Source: Poteriospumella lacustris | Lineage: Eukaryota; Sar; Chrysophyceae; Chromulinales; Dinobryaceae | Reading direction: 5' to 3' | DNA: 27,897 nucleotides | Assembly: GCA_008000375.1 (NCBI GenBank) | Contig: SMOI01000392.1 | Location: 1 to 27,897 of the forward strand | Shown here: in pieces, positions 1 through 7,923 of the stretch | Position numbering within the stretch: the first letter of the stretch is position 1 | Layout: the number at the start of each line of letters is the position of its first letter | Made by a program: the position numbers and the translations under genes | The notes under the pieces: model-generated | The model's input: the letters and a program-made list of their open reading frames with translations, nothing else | Told to the model about the DNA's origin: nothing | The model's database searches: none

Positions 1-401
1 GCCAGGCGCGAGGATCGTCAGTGAAAACCCGTTTGCCACTCCAACCCGCACCATTCAATAAAGGCGTCCTGACCCTGCAGCCACCGTATGTCACAGTATA
101 CAGTGTATATATGCACAGCCAATCCGTCGAGCCACAGAGGCTAAGTAGACCACTGAGACCAGTGGCTCAACGATCCACCAAGCCTCTGGAGTTGCGCTGG
201 GGGGCAACATAAAAAACCTGTTGGCCGACAACCGCTTGGAAACAGACACGTTTCCCGCTGCCACTGTAGCATACATTTCTCTTTGGGAAGGTCTATCGTC
301 TTATATAGCAAAGGTGATCGCAGGGACACCGGTATTACAGGGGCCGCCATAAAGGAGGAGTCTCATACGACACCTCCCTCTGTCTCTGTCTCTGTCTCTG
401 T
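1..401. other. Intergenic / 3' flank without a recognised gene
   Basis: I see no convincing coding sequence, tRNA or intron here. Short open frames exist on both strands, but their translations are compositionally arbitrary. The right edge is the 3' flank of the minus-strand gene ending at 402. The interval has a small AT-rich near-palindrome (about 97-112) and, at its right edge, a CTCTGT hexamer tract. Confidence 0.5.
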
Positions 402-402
402 C
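379..402. repeat. (CTCTGT)4 hexanucleotide microsatellite
   Basis: Four perfect tandem CTCTGT units abut the stop codon of the minus-strand gene at 402, so on the sense strand the 3' UTR begins with a GACAGA-type purine-rich tract. Confidence 0.85.
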
Positions 403-2159
403 TACGCATGCGGCACGAACCGATCGTTGACGAACGCGCCACGTGTTCGATGGGGCGCCGCCTTGGCAAAGACATGGTCCCACTTCTTCAGGATGTGCAG
501 GCGCTGTTTCTTGTTGAACTGCCACATTTTGTGGCTGATGTCGGTCAGATTCACCGTCTGCGTCAACAGCGCCAGGTGGGTCCAATTGTCGAACAGGACC
601 ACGTGTGGGAACTGGTACACGTCGCTGTACTGCAACCAATACGTCGCACTTTCCTTGTACCCCGCATGGTCATACGCCAGGTTCGGGTCCGGTGGGTACG
701 CGGGGTTCACTTTGGCGCCCGTTTGTTCCTCGATCGCCGTCACGAAGCGTTTCGGCCAGCCGTAGACGCGGCCGTTGACCACTTGATGCTCCACGTCCAA
801 CTGCACCAGAAACGGCAACGACGGGGCAAACATCGGAATGTTCAAGCGGTAGAACTCGAAGAAGGTCATGATCGACGTTTGATACGAGATCATCACGAGC
901 GCGGGGAACCGCTTGTACAGCGACGGGGCGTGATTCGTCAAGGCACCGGCGCCGTGTTCGAAATGCAGCGGGCGCCGCAACTGCGGGCAATCGACCACGC
1001 GCAACTCGTGGACGTGCGAGGCATTGCATCGGTGCTGTGTCCATTGCGTGACGCCGTCGATCAATCCTTGACGCAGCGCGTCGTAGAGTTTGCCGTCGCC
1101 GTTCCAAAACTTTTGTTTGTACGGCACAAAGACGATTTCGTGGCGGGACGGTTGATAGTACGGCCCATCCCCCGGCAGCTCACAGCCTGTCCAGTGGTCT
1201 CCCGTAAAGCTTAAATCGTTCTCTCCGCACCACGAGGGGATGTAGGCGGGTCTGAGGCCCGTCATGTAGTGGACGTACTGTTGGTCGAAGACGTTGTTCG
1301 CCGTGAGGAACAACTGCCCCGCTTTGTGGTATTTCCAGATAAACCGTATCCATTCCTCATACCGCATGTCTTTCTCGGCCAAGGCGCCCCATCGTTTGGC
1401 CACCCGTAACCGCCAATTGATGTTCATGTCGTCGCGACCGAACTCGAGTCGCGTCGTGAGGTACAAAATCATCGATTTCGACGAGTTGACCATGAACTTC
1501 TCGAACATTTCACAATTGGCGGCAGGGTGACTGCAAACGAAGGTATCAATACGCGCGAATTCACGTGAATGTTGATAGTGATTGTAGAAGTTGGTTTTCA
1601 AGACGTTGTGGTCGGGGTCCAGCGAGAAGCCTTCCCCCCGCGAGATGGAGAACACTTGCAACCGCTCCGTAGAGCACAACCCGTAGTACTTGCAGTATGG
1701 ATGGTGGTTGTTTTCCGCATGCAAGACCACACCCACATCGCGGTACACGGCTTGATTGCAGCCGACCGGCGCCGCGTGCAGGTCCAACGACCACGCGTAG
1801 ACTTTGTTCGGGAAATAGGTCTCCCAGGCGTAGCTTTCGTTGAGGAGATAAGAGGTAGAGGAATGGGATCGATCATTCGATGCTGTTCTCTGACTGATCA
1901 TGGATTGCAACATGGGCACGGTAAACTCGTCGTTGCGCAGCATCGCGTAGACTTCGTTTTTGATGCTCATCCACCGCGAATCGTCAAGAGCTGGGAACGA
2001 TTTCCTCAGCTCCCTAAGTTTTATCTCTGTGGATGATACCACACCAAACAACTTTTGATCTTGATCGTACAGACACTTGGTATCTTCATCAGCAGTGGTC
2101 GACACGAACGGTAGACAGAACGCAAGCGCACTTGCAACGATGAGAAAACCTACAAGCAT
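402..2159 (-). CDS. Secreted/lumenal protein of unknown function, possibly glycosyltransferase-like
   Basis: A 585-residue intronless ORF starts at an ATG. It opens with a typical signal peptide or signal anchor: a hydrophobic run over residues 2-20 (MLVGFLIVASALAFCLPFV), then an acidic stretch. The rest is rich in Trp, Tyr, His and paired Cys and has several N-glycosylation sequons, as expected for a secretory-pathway protein. The most conserved-looking blocks are TANNVFDQQYVHYMTGLRP in the middle and FFEFYRLNIPMFAPSLPFL in the last third. The second recalls the nucleotide-sugar-binding half of GT-B glycosyltransferases, where a Glu-rich strand-loop-helix follows a short Pro motif. That resemblance is my inference, and I cannot name a family. 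The codons are less GC-biased than in the genes at 8-20 kb. A triple TATA-like array lies about 210 bases upstream. Confidence 0.8.
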   Translation of the reverse strand: MLVGFLIVASALAFCLPFVSTTADEDTKCLYDQDQKLFGVVSSTEIKLRELRKSFPALDDSRWMSIKNEVYAMLRNDEFTVPMLQSMISQRTASNDRSHSSTSYLLNESYAWETYFPNKVYAWSLDLHAAPVGCNQAVYRDVGVVLHAENNHHPYCKYYGLCSTERLQVFSISRGEGFSLDPDHNVLKTNFYNHYQHSREFARIDTFVCSHPAANCEMFEKFMVNSSKSMILYLTTRLEFGRDDMNINWRLRVAKRWGALAEKDMRYEEWIRFIWKYHKAGQLFLTANNVFDQQYVHYMTGLRPAYIPSWCGENDLSFTGDHWTGCELPGDGPYYQPSRHEIVFVPYKQKFWNGDGKLYDALRQGLIDGVTQWTQHRCNASHVHELRVVDCPQLRRPLHFEHGAGALTNHAPSLYKRFPALVMISYQTSIMTFFEFYRLNIPMFAPSLPFLVQLDVEHQVVNGRVYGWPKRFVTAIEEQTGAKVNPAYPPDPNLAYDHAGYKESATYWLQYSDVYQFPHVVLFDNWTHLALLTQTVNLTDISHKMWQFNKKQRLHILKKWDHVFAKAAPHRTRGAFVNDRFVPHA

Positions 2160-2757
2160 CGCTGTTGTCCTCCTTCTCGTACAGCGAACAGATACTCAAT
2201 ACCACGTAACTACTGCGGGCGATGGATTTCTTTTTTTCTTTCTCTGGCTCGTTTTTATGTGTCTTTTTCAGTGAACAACAGACGTCGGATGACTGTTCGC
2301 CACTGAGCACTGCCTCGGAGCAGAAACCGGGAAACCGGGGTTTACCGAACTACCCGGAGTTTTAGCCCAGCTATTTATAGCTATTTATAGCTATTTATAG
2401 CTGTTTTTAGACATATTTATATCGATTTCCGGAATACGTCGTTCAGTGCGGCATGACGGTGACGGTGTAAACACTGCACTCATTCAGTACATTCAACACT
2501 GAGGTATACGGTTGCCACAAGGAGGTGTTTCCTTAGGCCGTTAAAGCTGTACGTTATCCATCACACATAACGTGGTTGACGCCGCGATATCAATCGTGGT
2601 CTGGTGTGACGGTCTGGCCAACTAAACGTGACCAGCGGGAGTACCGTCTCAGGGTGCGAAGCAACGGTATATACGATTCTTACAACCAATGACATTGTCG
2701 TGTTGCATAAAGAAGAAAACAAAACAAAAACAGAAACAGAAACATTGTGCGCTGCGG
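2160..2757. other. Intergenic region between two minus-strand genes
   Basis: This holds the promoter side of the gene ending at 402 and the 3' flank of the gene at 2758-3636. The first 120 bases on the plus strand are T/C-rich (2226-2275). A GC-rich imperfect inverted stretch of ACCGGG-type words lies at about 2325-2360, followed by the decamer TATA-like array at 2371-2410. I see no other gene. Confidence 0.5.
2371..2410 (-). promoter_or_regulatory. Triple tandem TATA-like decamer upstream of the 585-residue gene
   Basis: The plus strand reads CTATTTATAG three times in tandem (2371-2400), then a degenerate fourth copy. On the minus strand this is CTATAAATAG repeated, so each unit holds a textbook TATAAATA box in the sense orientation of the gene starting at 2159. 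The array ends about 211 bases before that ATG, which suits a core promoter with a 5' UTR of roughly 180 bases. The function is inferred from consensus and position only. Confidence 0.45.
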
Positions 2758-3636
2758 CTAGGCGAGGAGGCGCACAGGCTTGTTCGCCTTGAAGTCGCGC
2801 AGCAGCGGCAGCCACTCGTCCGGCACGGGGGACGACCAAATGTCGATCTCGGGCACGTTCGCCGCTTGGATCGATGCGATGCGCCAGGAGACCTCCTCCA
2901 GCGGCAGAGGGTCGTTCGACGAGGCGTTGACCGTCATCAGTCCCGCCCCGGACCGCGCGGGACCGAAGGCGCTCGTCAGTTTCGTCAGTTGCGACGTGAA
3001 CGAGTCGTCGCTGGACGTATACGTGCCCATGCTAATGGCGCGATCCATACTGGTGGCGGCGATCGCAGGATAATTCCAAATGGTCGACCACGTGGCGACG
3101 TCGACGGTCAGCTGCAGACCCGCCGCGTGCAGCTGCGTCGCGAACGTGTCGATGAACGCGGCATATGCGGCGCCATCGTCGGCGGTGACGTTGTCCGTGG
3201 GCTCCCAGTCGAGATTGTACCCCGCGTACTTGAAGAGATGCGCGCGGCGGATGCATTCGTCGATGAACGGCTGTGGGTTTTGAAAGACGGTGCGCATCCA
3301 GTCGATGAACTCGGGCGGGTGCGGGTACGACGACAGCAGAGGCCACGCCTCCAGGCCCATGGCGACGATCATTGGGGACACCACGGTCAAGTGATTGTCG
3401 ACGAGCGTCGAGTTGGGGCCCAACGTGTATTTTTCGAAGGAGACGGCGTCAAAGACGTCGCGATTAGTGAGCACCTGCTGCAGGTTCTTTTGAATCGTCT
3501 CTGGCGACTCCTGGCAGAACTCCAAGCACAACCACGTCATCACACGGGGAGAAGTGGAGGATTTACTGGTCACTGCTGTGGTGAGACTCAGCAGAAGTCC
3601 GACGAGGACGATCACCACCGAGGCCAGCGTTTTCAT
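2758..3636 (-). CDS. Secreted GH18-like (chitinase/chitobiase-type) glycoside hydrolase
   Basis: A 292-residue intronless ORF with a clear signal peptide: Lys at position 2, hydrophobic core over about residues 4-20, likely cleavage after about 24. The key motif is YAGYNLDWEP at residues 137-146. It matches the beta-4 strand signature of glycoside hydrolase family 18 (DxxDxDxE), keeping the last Asp (D143) and the catalytic acid Glu (E145). The two earlier Asp positions are replaced (Ala138, Asn141). Further TIM-barrel-like strands are LTVDVATWS (about 176-184), AISMGTYTS (200-208) and EIDIWSSP (263-270). GH18 enzymes cleave beta-1,4-linked GlcNAc polymers or glycans by substrate-assisted catalysis. 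At 292 residues this is a compact single-domain member with no carbohydrate-binding module. Activity is likely but not certain given the altered motif. Confidence 0.82.
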   Translation of the reverse strand: MKTLASVVIVLVGLLLSLTTAVTSKSSTSPRVMTWLCLEFCQESPETIQKNLQQVLTNRDVFDAVSFEKYTLGPNSTLVDNHLTVVSPMIVAMGLEAWPLLSSYPHPPEFIDWMRTVFQNPQPFIDECIRRAHLFKYAGYNLDWEPTDNVTADDGAAYAAFIDTFATQLHAAGLQLTVDVATWSTIWNYPAIAATSMDRAISMGTYTSSDDSFTSQLTKLTSAFGPARSGAGLMTVNASSNDPLPLEEVSWRIASIQAANVPEIDIWSSPVPDEWLPLLRDFKANKPVRLLA

Positions 3637-3983
3637 ATTTTTTTCCGCTTAACCTGGAAGAAACCCTCGCTGTAAATTGAGGCGCTATGTGGACCTGCAG
3701 TAAATTGAATTGTTTCTTTCTTCAATGAACTTGGAGATGATGGAAGACTGGAGACTGGAGACTGGAGAGCTACTATCGACAACGAAGCTACGAAGGTCCT
3801 GGTTGAAGAAGAATTAGGTACTAACTGTACCCCAGAATAGCCGTTATTGTTATATAGTATTTGACTGTATATGTACATGTCAGGCTGGCACTTCCCACGC
3901 TCACGCTACAGTAACCAGAGTGAGTATCAGAAGCGATTGGACCTCTACGTGTTCCATCTTGTAATCAAAGTCTTCGTTGAATA
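3637..3983. other. Divergent promoter region
   Basis: This 347-base gap separates the start codons of the minus-strand GH18-like gene and the plus-strand gene at 3984. It is AT-richer than its flanks, holds a short heptamer repeat (3745-3768) and AT-rich TATATAG-like words near 3850-3875. No coding sequence is apparent. Confidence 0.5.
3745..3768. repeat. Heptamer repeat (AGACTGG)3
   Basis: Three perfect tandem copies of AGACTGG (3745-3765) plus a partial unit lie about 215 bases upstream of the plus-strand start at 3984. It belongs with the other 7-base tandem arrays upstream of genes in this window (10313, 10424, 17043). Confidence 0.8.
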
Positions 3984-4583
3984 ATGTCTCGACCCTGGTG
4001 GAATGATGCGGCGTTGAGAGAAGAACTGACGCAACGAGCGGACAGCGGTCGGTGGTATATCATCGCCCGTCCAACACCGTCGTCGGTGCTCCCAGCGAGG
4101 GTTGTTCGGGTTATCTACGCGGGATACAAGGTCGTGTCGCCGGATGGTATAGAGAGCAATGTCAATCCGGAGAAGCCGCTCACCGAGATCGTTTTGAGCG
4201 AAGGCGAAGACATCAACGACCACCCCGAGTACAAAGCGGCGCTGAAGGAATACGAAGAAGAGCAGCGCGAGAAGAGGCAAGCAGCAGATGAGGATCGTCG
4301 TCAGAAAGAAGAGTTATTGGAGCAACAAAGGACTTGTCTCCACAGCGACTCTCCCTCCGGTTTGGTCGAAGAAGTCGCCCGCGGCGCCGGTTGCGATGTC
4401 TACTATTACAGCTGTCCGCGCTGTTTGAAGCATCTTCGGACCTCCTATGCCACCGCTTACGATCGAGATCCCGACGATGAGATCACCGACTGGGATTGGT
4501 GGGTACGCTTCTTCCAGAAGCAGTACAAGGGCACGCCCCGCCGCGAGAACTACCGGATCATCTCTGTCGGCCCGCCGCCCTGA
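3984..4583 (+). CDS. Hypothetical protein with a coiled coil and possible zinc ligands
   Basis: A 199-residue ORF with a well-placed ATG and natural composition. Residues 1-50 are mixed alpha/beta with paired Trp (W5, W6) and end in VRVIYAGYKVVSPDG, which looks like a small beta-barrel-type strand pair. Residues about 80-117 are a highly charged helix rich in Glu, Lys, Arg and Gln, likely a coiled coil. The C-terminal third has C118 and H120, then C137, then CPRC (C144, C147) and H150, which could form one zinc site, followed by an aromatic cluster (DWDWWVRFF at about 169-177). I do not recognise the family. No signal peptide or membrane segment is present, so a cytosolic or nuclear location is likely. 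Confidence 0.7.
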   Translation: MSRPWWNDAALREELTQRADSGRWYIIARPTPSSVLPARVVRVIYAGYKVVSPDGIESNVNPEKPLTEIVLSEGEDINDHPEYKAALKEYEEEQREKRQAADEDRRQKEELLEQQRTCLHSDSPSGLVEEVARGAGCDVYYYSCPRCLKHLRTSYATAYDRDPDDEITDWDWWVRFFQKQYKGTPRRENYRIISVGPPP

Positions 4584-4821
4584 GAGCCCCCACCGTGCGC
4601 CGTGACGTATATGTATTCCTCATGCCTGTTCCGTTTCCACTCCATTTCCTCGTTTCCAAATGTCATGCTCAAGATATCTCCGTCATTGATCTGTTCTCAT
4701 CCATCAAGCCATCCACCAGCCCCGTACACGACAGCGTGAGAGCGTGTAAAGCAAACCTCCAAACGGAGCTGTTTCTGTATCAATTATGGTATACTTATAT
4801 ACTAAGTTTGTGGTTACAGAG

Positions 4822-5982
4822 CTATGCTTGGTCAATGTTTCGACCAACAGAGACCACCCGAGCAGGTTGACTGCGGTCGAACGGCAAGTCGATGACGACG
4901 GCGGCGTTCAGCGGCTTGTATCGGTACGTGCACGTGGATGCATTCACATACAGCGTGTTCCCCTCGTTTTGGACCCCTACAAGACAGAGCAAATCAATAC
5001 TCCATACAGCCGGAAGATCACCGACGTGGAGGGTCTTACCGTACGCTTCATGGATGTGGCCGAACACATGTAGCCGAGGACGGATCCGTTGCGTGTCGAT
5101 CTGCGCCCGCAACTCTGGACAACCACATCGATATCCGTCGGCAGTGGCATCCAGGACATTGTGTGGAGGGCCGTGTGTGATCAGCACGTCGACCTCGTCG
5201 GGGATGCGGTCCCAGTAGGGCTTGATCTTCGGAATGTCAACGTTGAACGCCCAGTGGCAGAAGGTGGGCTGCCACGGGGAGCCGTAGATGTGCAAGGGAT
5301 CAGCCACAGTATCTGCAGTCTCTGTGATTGGGGACAAGTGGACACTCTGATCTTGAAGGTAGTGCAGCGATCCGCTGTCATCCGGGCGGGTCAGAGCGGC
5401 GATACAGCGGTCCGAGTACTCCTCTGGGGACAGACCATCGTCTGTTCGGCCATCTTTCTTATACAGCCGTGTTCCATGGAATCGCATGTGGCCGTCCGGC
5501 GAGACGTAGAATTCCTTGTGTATTGTGATGTCGTGGTTGCCCGCGATGAACACCTTGTGGCGGTGTGGGAGGGATTCGAGTCGTTTCCGAAAGCCTTCGA
5601 CATCTTTTATCAGTCCAGTGTTGCTGAAATCGCCGGCATGAATAAGAATATCCCCGTCTGGAATGTTCTCCAACGCATCTGCCCATCGTGCATGCGTATC
5701 AGATATGCAAACAATGCGCCACGCGTCTTTGCTGCGACCAGCTTGCTCTTCCCCCACCGAGCCACTCATTCGCCGAAAGACAGAGGGAATGAATGACATT
5801 TTCCTCTTGATTTCTGATGTGAATAGAGTGGTTCTCATGGCATTCCGATCAGTCGTTTGCATGTAAAAAATGGAGTTTGGAGAGTTCTCCCAGGTCCCAC
5901 ACCCAAGAAGAGCCTCGGTCATCGTCATCGCGACCCCTGGCAAATCTACCGACATATTAACCGCTTTGTGCCCGTGGTTCAT
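4822..5982 (-). CDS. Calcineurin-like metallophosphoesterase, MPPED1/MPPED2 type
   Basis: A 386-residue ORF with a complete set of metallophosphoesterase motifs in order: SDTHARW (D95, H97), HAGD (D118), GNHD (148-151), THGPP (H270) and GHIH (308-311). These coordinate the dinuclear metal centre. GSPWQPTFCHWAFN (about 234-247) and the CGC near 287 are characteristic of the MPPED subfamily, related to class III cyclic-nucleotide phosphodiesterases, so hydrolysis of a phosphodiester or cyclic nucleotide is the likely reaction. The catalytic core starts near residue 85. The first ~80 residues look unconserved, and translation could start at a later Met (49, 62 or 72). The core length is normal. 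The gene is divergent from ATP synthase epsilon copy 1; the 210-base gap contains an AAACGCGTTT palindrome. It is convergent with the gene at 3984-4583. Confidence 0.92.
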   Translation of the reverse strand: MNHGHKAVNMSVDLPGVAMTMTEALLGCGTWENSPNSIFYMQTTDRNAMRTTLFTSEIKRKMSFIPSVFRRMSGSVGEEQAGRSKDAWRIVCISDTHARWADALENIPDGDILIHAGDFSNTGLIKDVEGFRKRLESLPHRHKVFIAGNHDITIHKEFYVSPDGHMRFHGTRLYKKDGRTDDGLSPEEYSDRCIAALTRPDDSGSLHYLQDQSVHLSPITETADTVADPLHIYGSPWQPTFCHWAFNVDIPKIKPYWDRIPDEVDVLITHGPPHNVLDATADGYRCGCPELRAQIDTQRIRPRLHVFGHIHEAYGKTLHVGDLPAVWSIDLLCLVGVQNEGNTLYVNASTCTYRYKPLNAAVVIDLPFDRSQPARVVSVGRNIDQA

Positions 5983-6023
5983 GTAAACTAACCGTCTTTT
6001 CTTTCAAATCGCGTTTTTAAGAG

Positions 6024-6033
6024 AAACGCGTTT
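6024..6033. promoter_or_regulatory. AAACGCGTTT palindrome in a divergent promoter
   Basis: A perfect 10-base palindrome containing ACGCGT (the core of the MluI cell-cycle box of fungi and other eukaryotes) lies 42 bases upstream of the metallophosphoesterase ATG and 160 bases upstream of epsilon copy 1. The same palindrome occurs twice upstream of epsilon copy 2 (7627 and 7651), which supports a regulatory role. Confidence 0.4.
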
Positions 6034-6157
6034 TCATCGTCGATCACAGTCGCAGCGCCGACAGAAACGAAACAGGACCCCAGCCGACGAACACCTTCGC
6101 ATTCCACGCTAAAGGTTTGGCATCCGGTCGATTAGCTTTATCATCTCCCCATCGTTT

Positions 6158-6620
6158 CACTCTTGATTTATTCAGCAGTAGCAGTGACAATCATGGCCCC
6201 CAAGAACAACTTCTGGAGAATCGCTGGTCTTTCCTACTTGCAGTTCTTGAACGTGTCTTCGCTGGCTGTTCGCACTGCCCTGAAGGTACGAGAGATGCGG
6301 CCATTCTATCGTTGACATCTTCGTGGTTGTGATATATCATGTGCTTATTTGTGGTTTGTGATTTTTTGTAGGAGCCTGCTAAGTCTCGCGCCCTTGCCAG
6401 ACAACACATCTTCTACAACAAGACTGTTGGCGACGTCAAGAGTAAGAAATCCTGTGCATGTTGATGTGTTTGGAGCGCAAAGTCTAACCAACTGTATGCC
6501 TTGTTTTGCTGTTTGTTGTTTGTTGTTTGTTCGTTGTTGTTTGTAGCTCCCGTCAAGTCTTCGCTCCCGTAAACATGTAGAAAGTTTGTTGTAAATTAAG
6601 GGATAACTTTGTATTTATTT
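6158..6620 (+). repeat. Left arm of a large inverted repeat carrying ATP synthase epsilon copy 1
   Basis: This ~463-base segment recurs in reverse complement at 7041-7511. Similarity starts at CACTCTTGATTTATTCAG before the start codon and runs through all exons, intron 2 and about 48 bases past the stop. It fails only in the middle of intron 1. A ~420-base unique spacer separates the arms. Confidence 0.9.
6193..6572 (+). CDS. ATP5F1E: Mitochondrial ATP synthase F1 epsilon subunit, copy 1 (three exons)
   Basis: Splicing 6193-6285, 6372-6441 and 6547-6572 gives a 62-residue protein. It starts MAPKNNFWRIAGLSYLQFLN, continues with the ALKEPAK helix junction and ends PVKSSLP. The FWR.AGLSYLQ...SLAVRTALK pattern is the hallmark of the small mitochondrial epsilon subunit (yeast Atp15, animal ATP5F1E), which packs on the gamma/delta central stalk of F1; usual length is 50-75 residues. 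There is no cleavable presequence, as is typical of the family. Intron 1 (6286-6371, 86 bases) is GTACG..TTTTTGTAG. Intron 2 (6442-6546, 105 bases) is GTAAG..TTTGTAG and contains a TTGTTTG microsatellite. Both show canonical GT..AG ends. The splice into exon 3 completes a Thr codon. A second copy faces it at 7089-7476. Confidence 0.92.
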
Positions 6621-7040
6621 TCAGCAGTTCTGAACCATCAACCATGCCTCACTGTTATTATAAAGCATTGAGCTGAGTTTTTGCTTTTATGTAATTACAA
6701 CAGGTATTCAGCCGAATTTTAATTGGTAGAGCTCATATCCTTTTTCACTGTGGTGTCCGACCTTGTCATGCTTTCTCTTTCTCATTCTCTTTGTCGAAGA
6801 CTGACCAACCTTATTCACAAGTATCACATCCATCACTGGGTAATGTTGCGAACCGACGAAAAGGAGAGACGAACAGGCAGTCGAAATCGACAAGGGCAAA
6901 ATGGACAAACATTTCAACGGAAGACTCCACAAAAGAAAATGAATAAAAGCTCACCAGCTGAATGAAAATCAACTCAATGCTTCAGAAACATAGGGAATCA
7001 TAGTTGATCTACCCCATTTCAGAACTGTTGAATAAGTACG
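6621..7040. other. Spacer between the inverted-repeat arms
   Basis: This AT-rich stretch of about 420 bases lies between the two convergent epsilon genes. A short residual match (CAGTTCTGAA at about 6625 and its complement near 7018) suggests the inverted repeat once reached further. The small open frames here have no recognisable content, and I see no gene. Confidence 0.5.
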
Positions 7041-7511
7041 AAATAAATAGAAAGTTATCCCCTAATTTACAACAAACTTTCTACATGTTTACGGGAGCGA
7101 AGACTTGACGGGAGCTACAAACAACAACGAGCAAACAACAAACAGCAAAACAAGGCATACAGTTGGTTAGACTTTGCGCTCCAAACACATCAACATGCAC
7201 AGGATTTCTTACTCTTGACGTCGCCAACAGTCTTGTTGTAGAAGATGTGTTGTCTGGCAAGGGCGCGAGACTTAGCAGGCTCCTACAAAAAATCACAGAT
7301 CACATATTAGCACATGATGTCCATCATGATGTCCTGCCAACATTGCGACGATGTCGACAATAGAATGACCGCATCTCTCGTACCTTCAGGGCAGTGCGAA
7401 CAGCCAGCGAAGACACGTTCAAGAACTGCAAGTAGGAAAGACCAGCGATTCTCCAGAAGTTGTTCTTGGGGGCCATGATTGTCACTGCTACTGCTGAATA
7501 AATCAAGAGTG
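7041..7511 (-). repeat. Right arm of the inverted repeat carrying ATP synthase epsilon copy 2
   Basis: Reverse complement of 6158-6620, about 471 bases. The 3' flank differs by one base over the first ~38 positions after the stop codon. Intron 2 differs by one 7-base unit and one substitution. Intron 1 is diverged internally. Confidence 0.9.
7089..7476 (-). CDS. ATP5F1E: Mitochondrial ATP synthase F1 epsilon subunit, copy 2 (three exons)
   Basis: Exons on the minus strand are 7476-7384, 7282-7213 and 7114-7089; together they encode the same 62-residue protein as copy 1. Reading base by base, all 189 coding bases including the stop are identical to copy 1. Intron 1 is 101 bases (86 in copy 1) with much internal change, and intron 2 is 98 bases (105 in copy 1) but otherwise almost the same. 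A good donor/acceptor pair upstream (GTGAGT at 7546-7541, TTTATTCAG ending at 7494) could be a 53-base 5' UTR intron. Copy 1 keeps the acceptor-like TTTATTCAG but no equally good donor. With intact frame and splice sites, the gene looks functional. Confidence 0.9.
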
Positions 7512-7626
7512 TTCACAGTCGCAATTTCCAGAGGGTATCAACTCACCGAAGTTGCACGGTCCGACTTCATCGCTTCATCGCGCCGTCGTCTGGGTTTCGA
7601 CTTTGGCAGCCTGCGTGGTGTGAGAG

Positions 7627-7660
7627 AAACGCGTTTGCTGATGGTGTAACAAACGCGTTT
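7627..7660. promoter_or_regulatory. Two AAACGCGTTT palindromes upstream of epsilon copy 2
   Basis: Perfect palindromes sit at 7627-7636 and 7651-7660, centre-to-centre 24 bases, about 150-180 bases upstream of the copy 2 ATG. The one upstream of copy 1 is at a similar distance (160 bases). They lie outside the duplicated segment, so they were kept or gained independently of the inverted repeat. Confidence 0.4.
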
Positions 7661-7762
7661 CTTGACCAACCCGCGCCAACAAATATGAAACGGGTGTGAC
7701 TGCCTACAGTTCCTATCGTATATCGACGTATGGAAAGATCTGTTGTCTAGAGAGTGTAGATC

Positions 7763-7818
7763 TGCAACGCTGGAGATGGGATAGGGTGGTGTGGTGGTAT
7801 TTGGTTATCGGCGGTGCT
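7763..7818 (-). repeat. Dispersed 3'-flank element, copy A
   Basis: On the minus strand this reads AGCACCGCCGATAACC, then A/C-rich CCACCACACC words, then CCAGCGTTGCA. It matches 22783-22839 on the plus strand with only a few differences over about 57 bases and weaker similarity for another ~40 bases on the 5' side. It lies about 105 bases after the stop of the ankyrin gene, in that gene's sense orientation. Confidence 0.8.
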
Positions 7819-7923
7819 TTACACTCGACATGGTCTACTGTGCGTTGTATGGGCGGTGGGTGTGTTTTTGTGTGCGGTGGGAGGGGGGGGGGTGGTTAGT
7901 GACCGTGGAGCGGAGGCTGGCTG

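Larger units (their letters stand above)
7517..7923. other. Intergenic: promoter of epsilon copy 2 and 3' flank of the ankyrin gene
   Basis: The left half is the promoter side of epsilon copy 2, with two AAACGCGTTT palindromes. The right half is the 3' flank of the minus-strand ankyrin gene: the dispersed element at 7763-7818 and a run of ten G at 7883-7892, followed by the gene's stop at 7924. No additional gene was seen. Confidence 0.55.

Noticed and set aside
6708-6932. Small ORFs between the two epsilon genes
   Set aside because: Arbitrary composition, inside the AT-rich spacer; no motif or splice structure.
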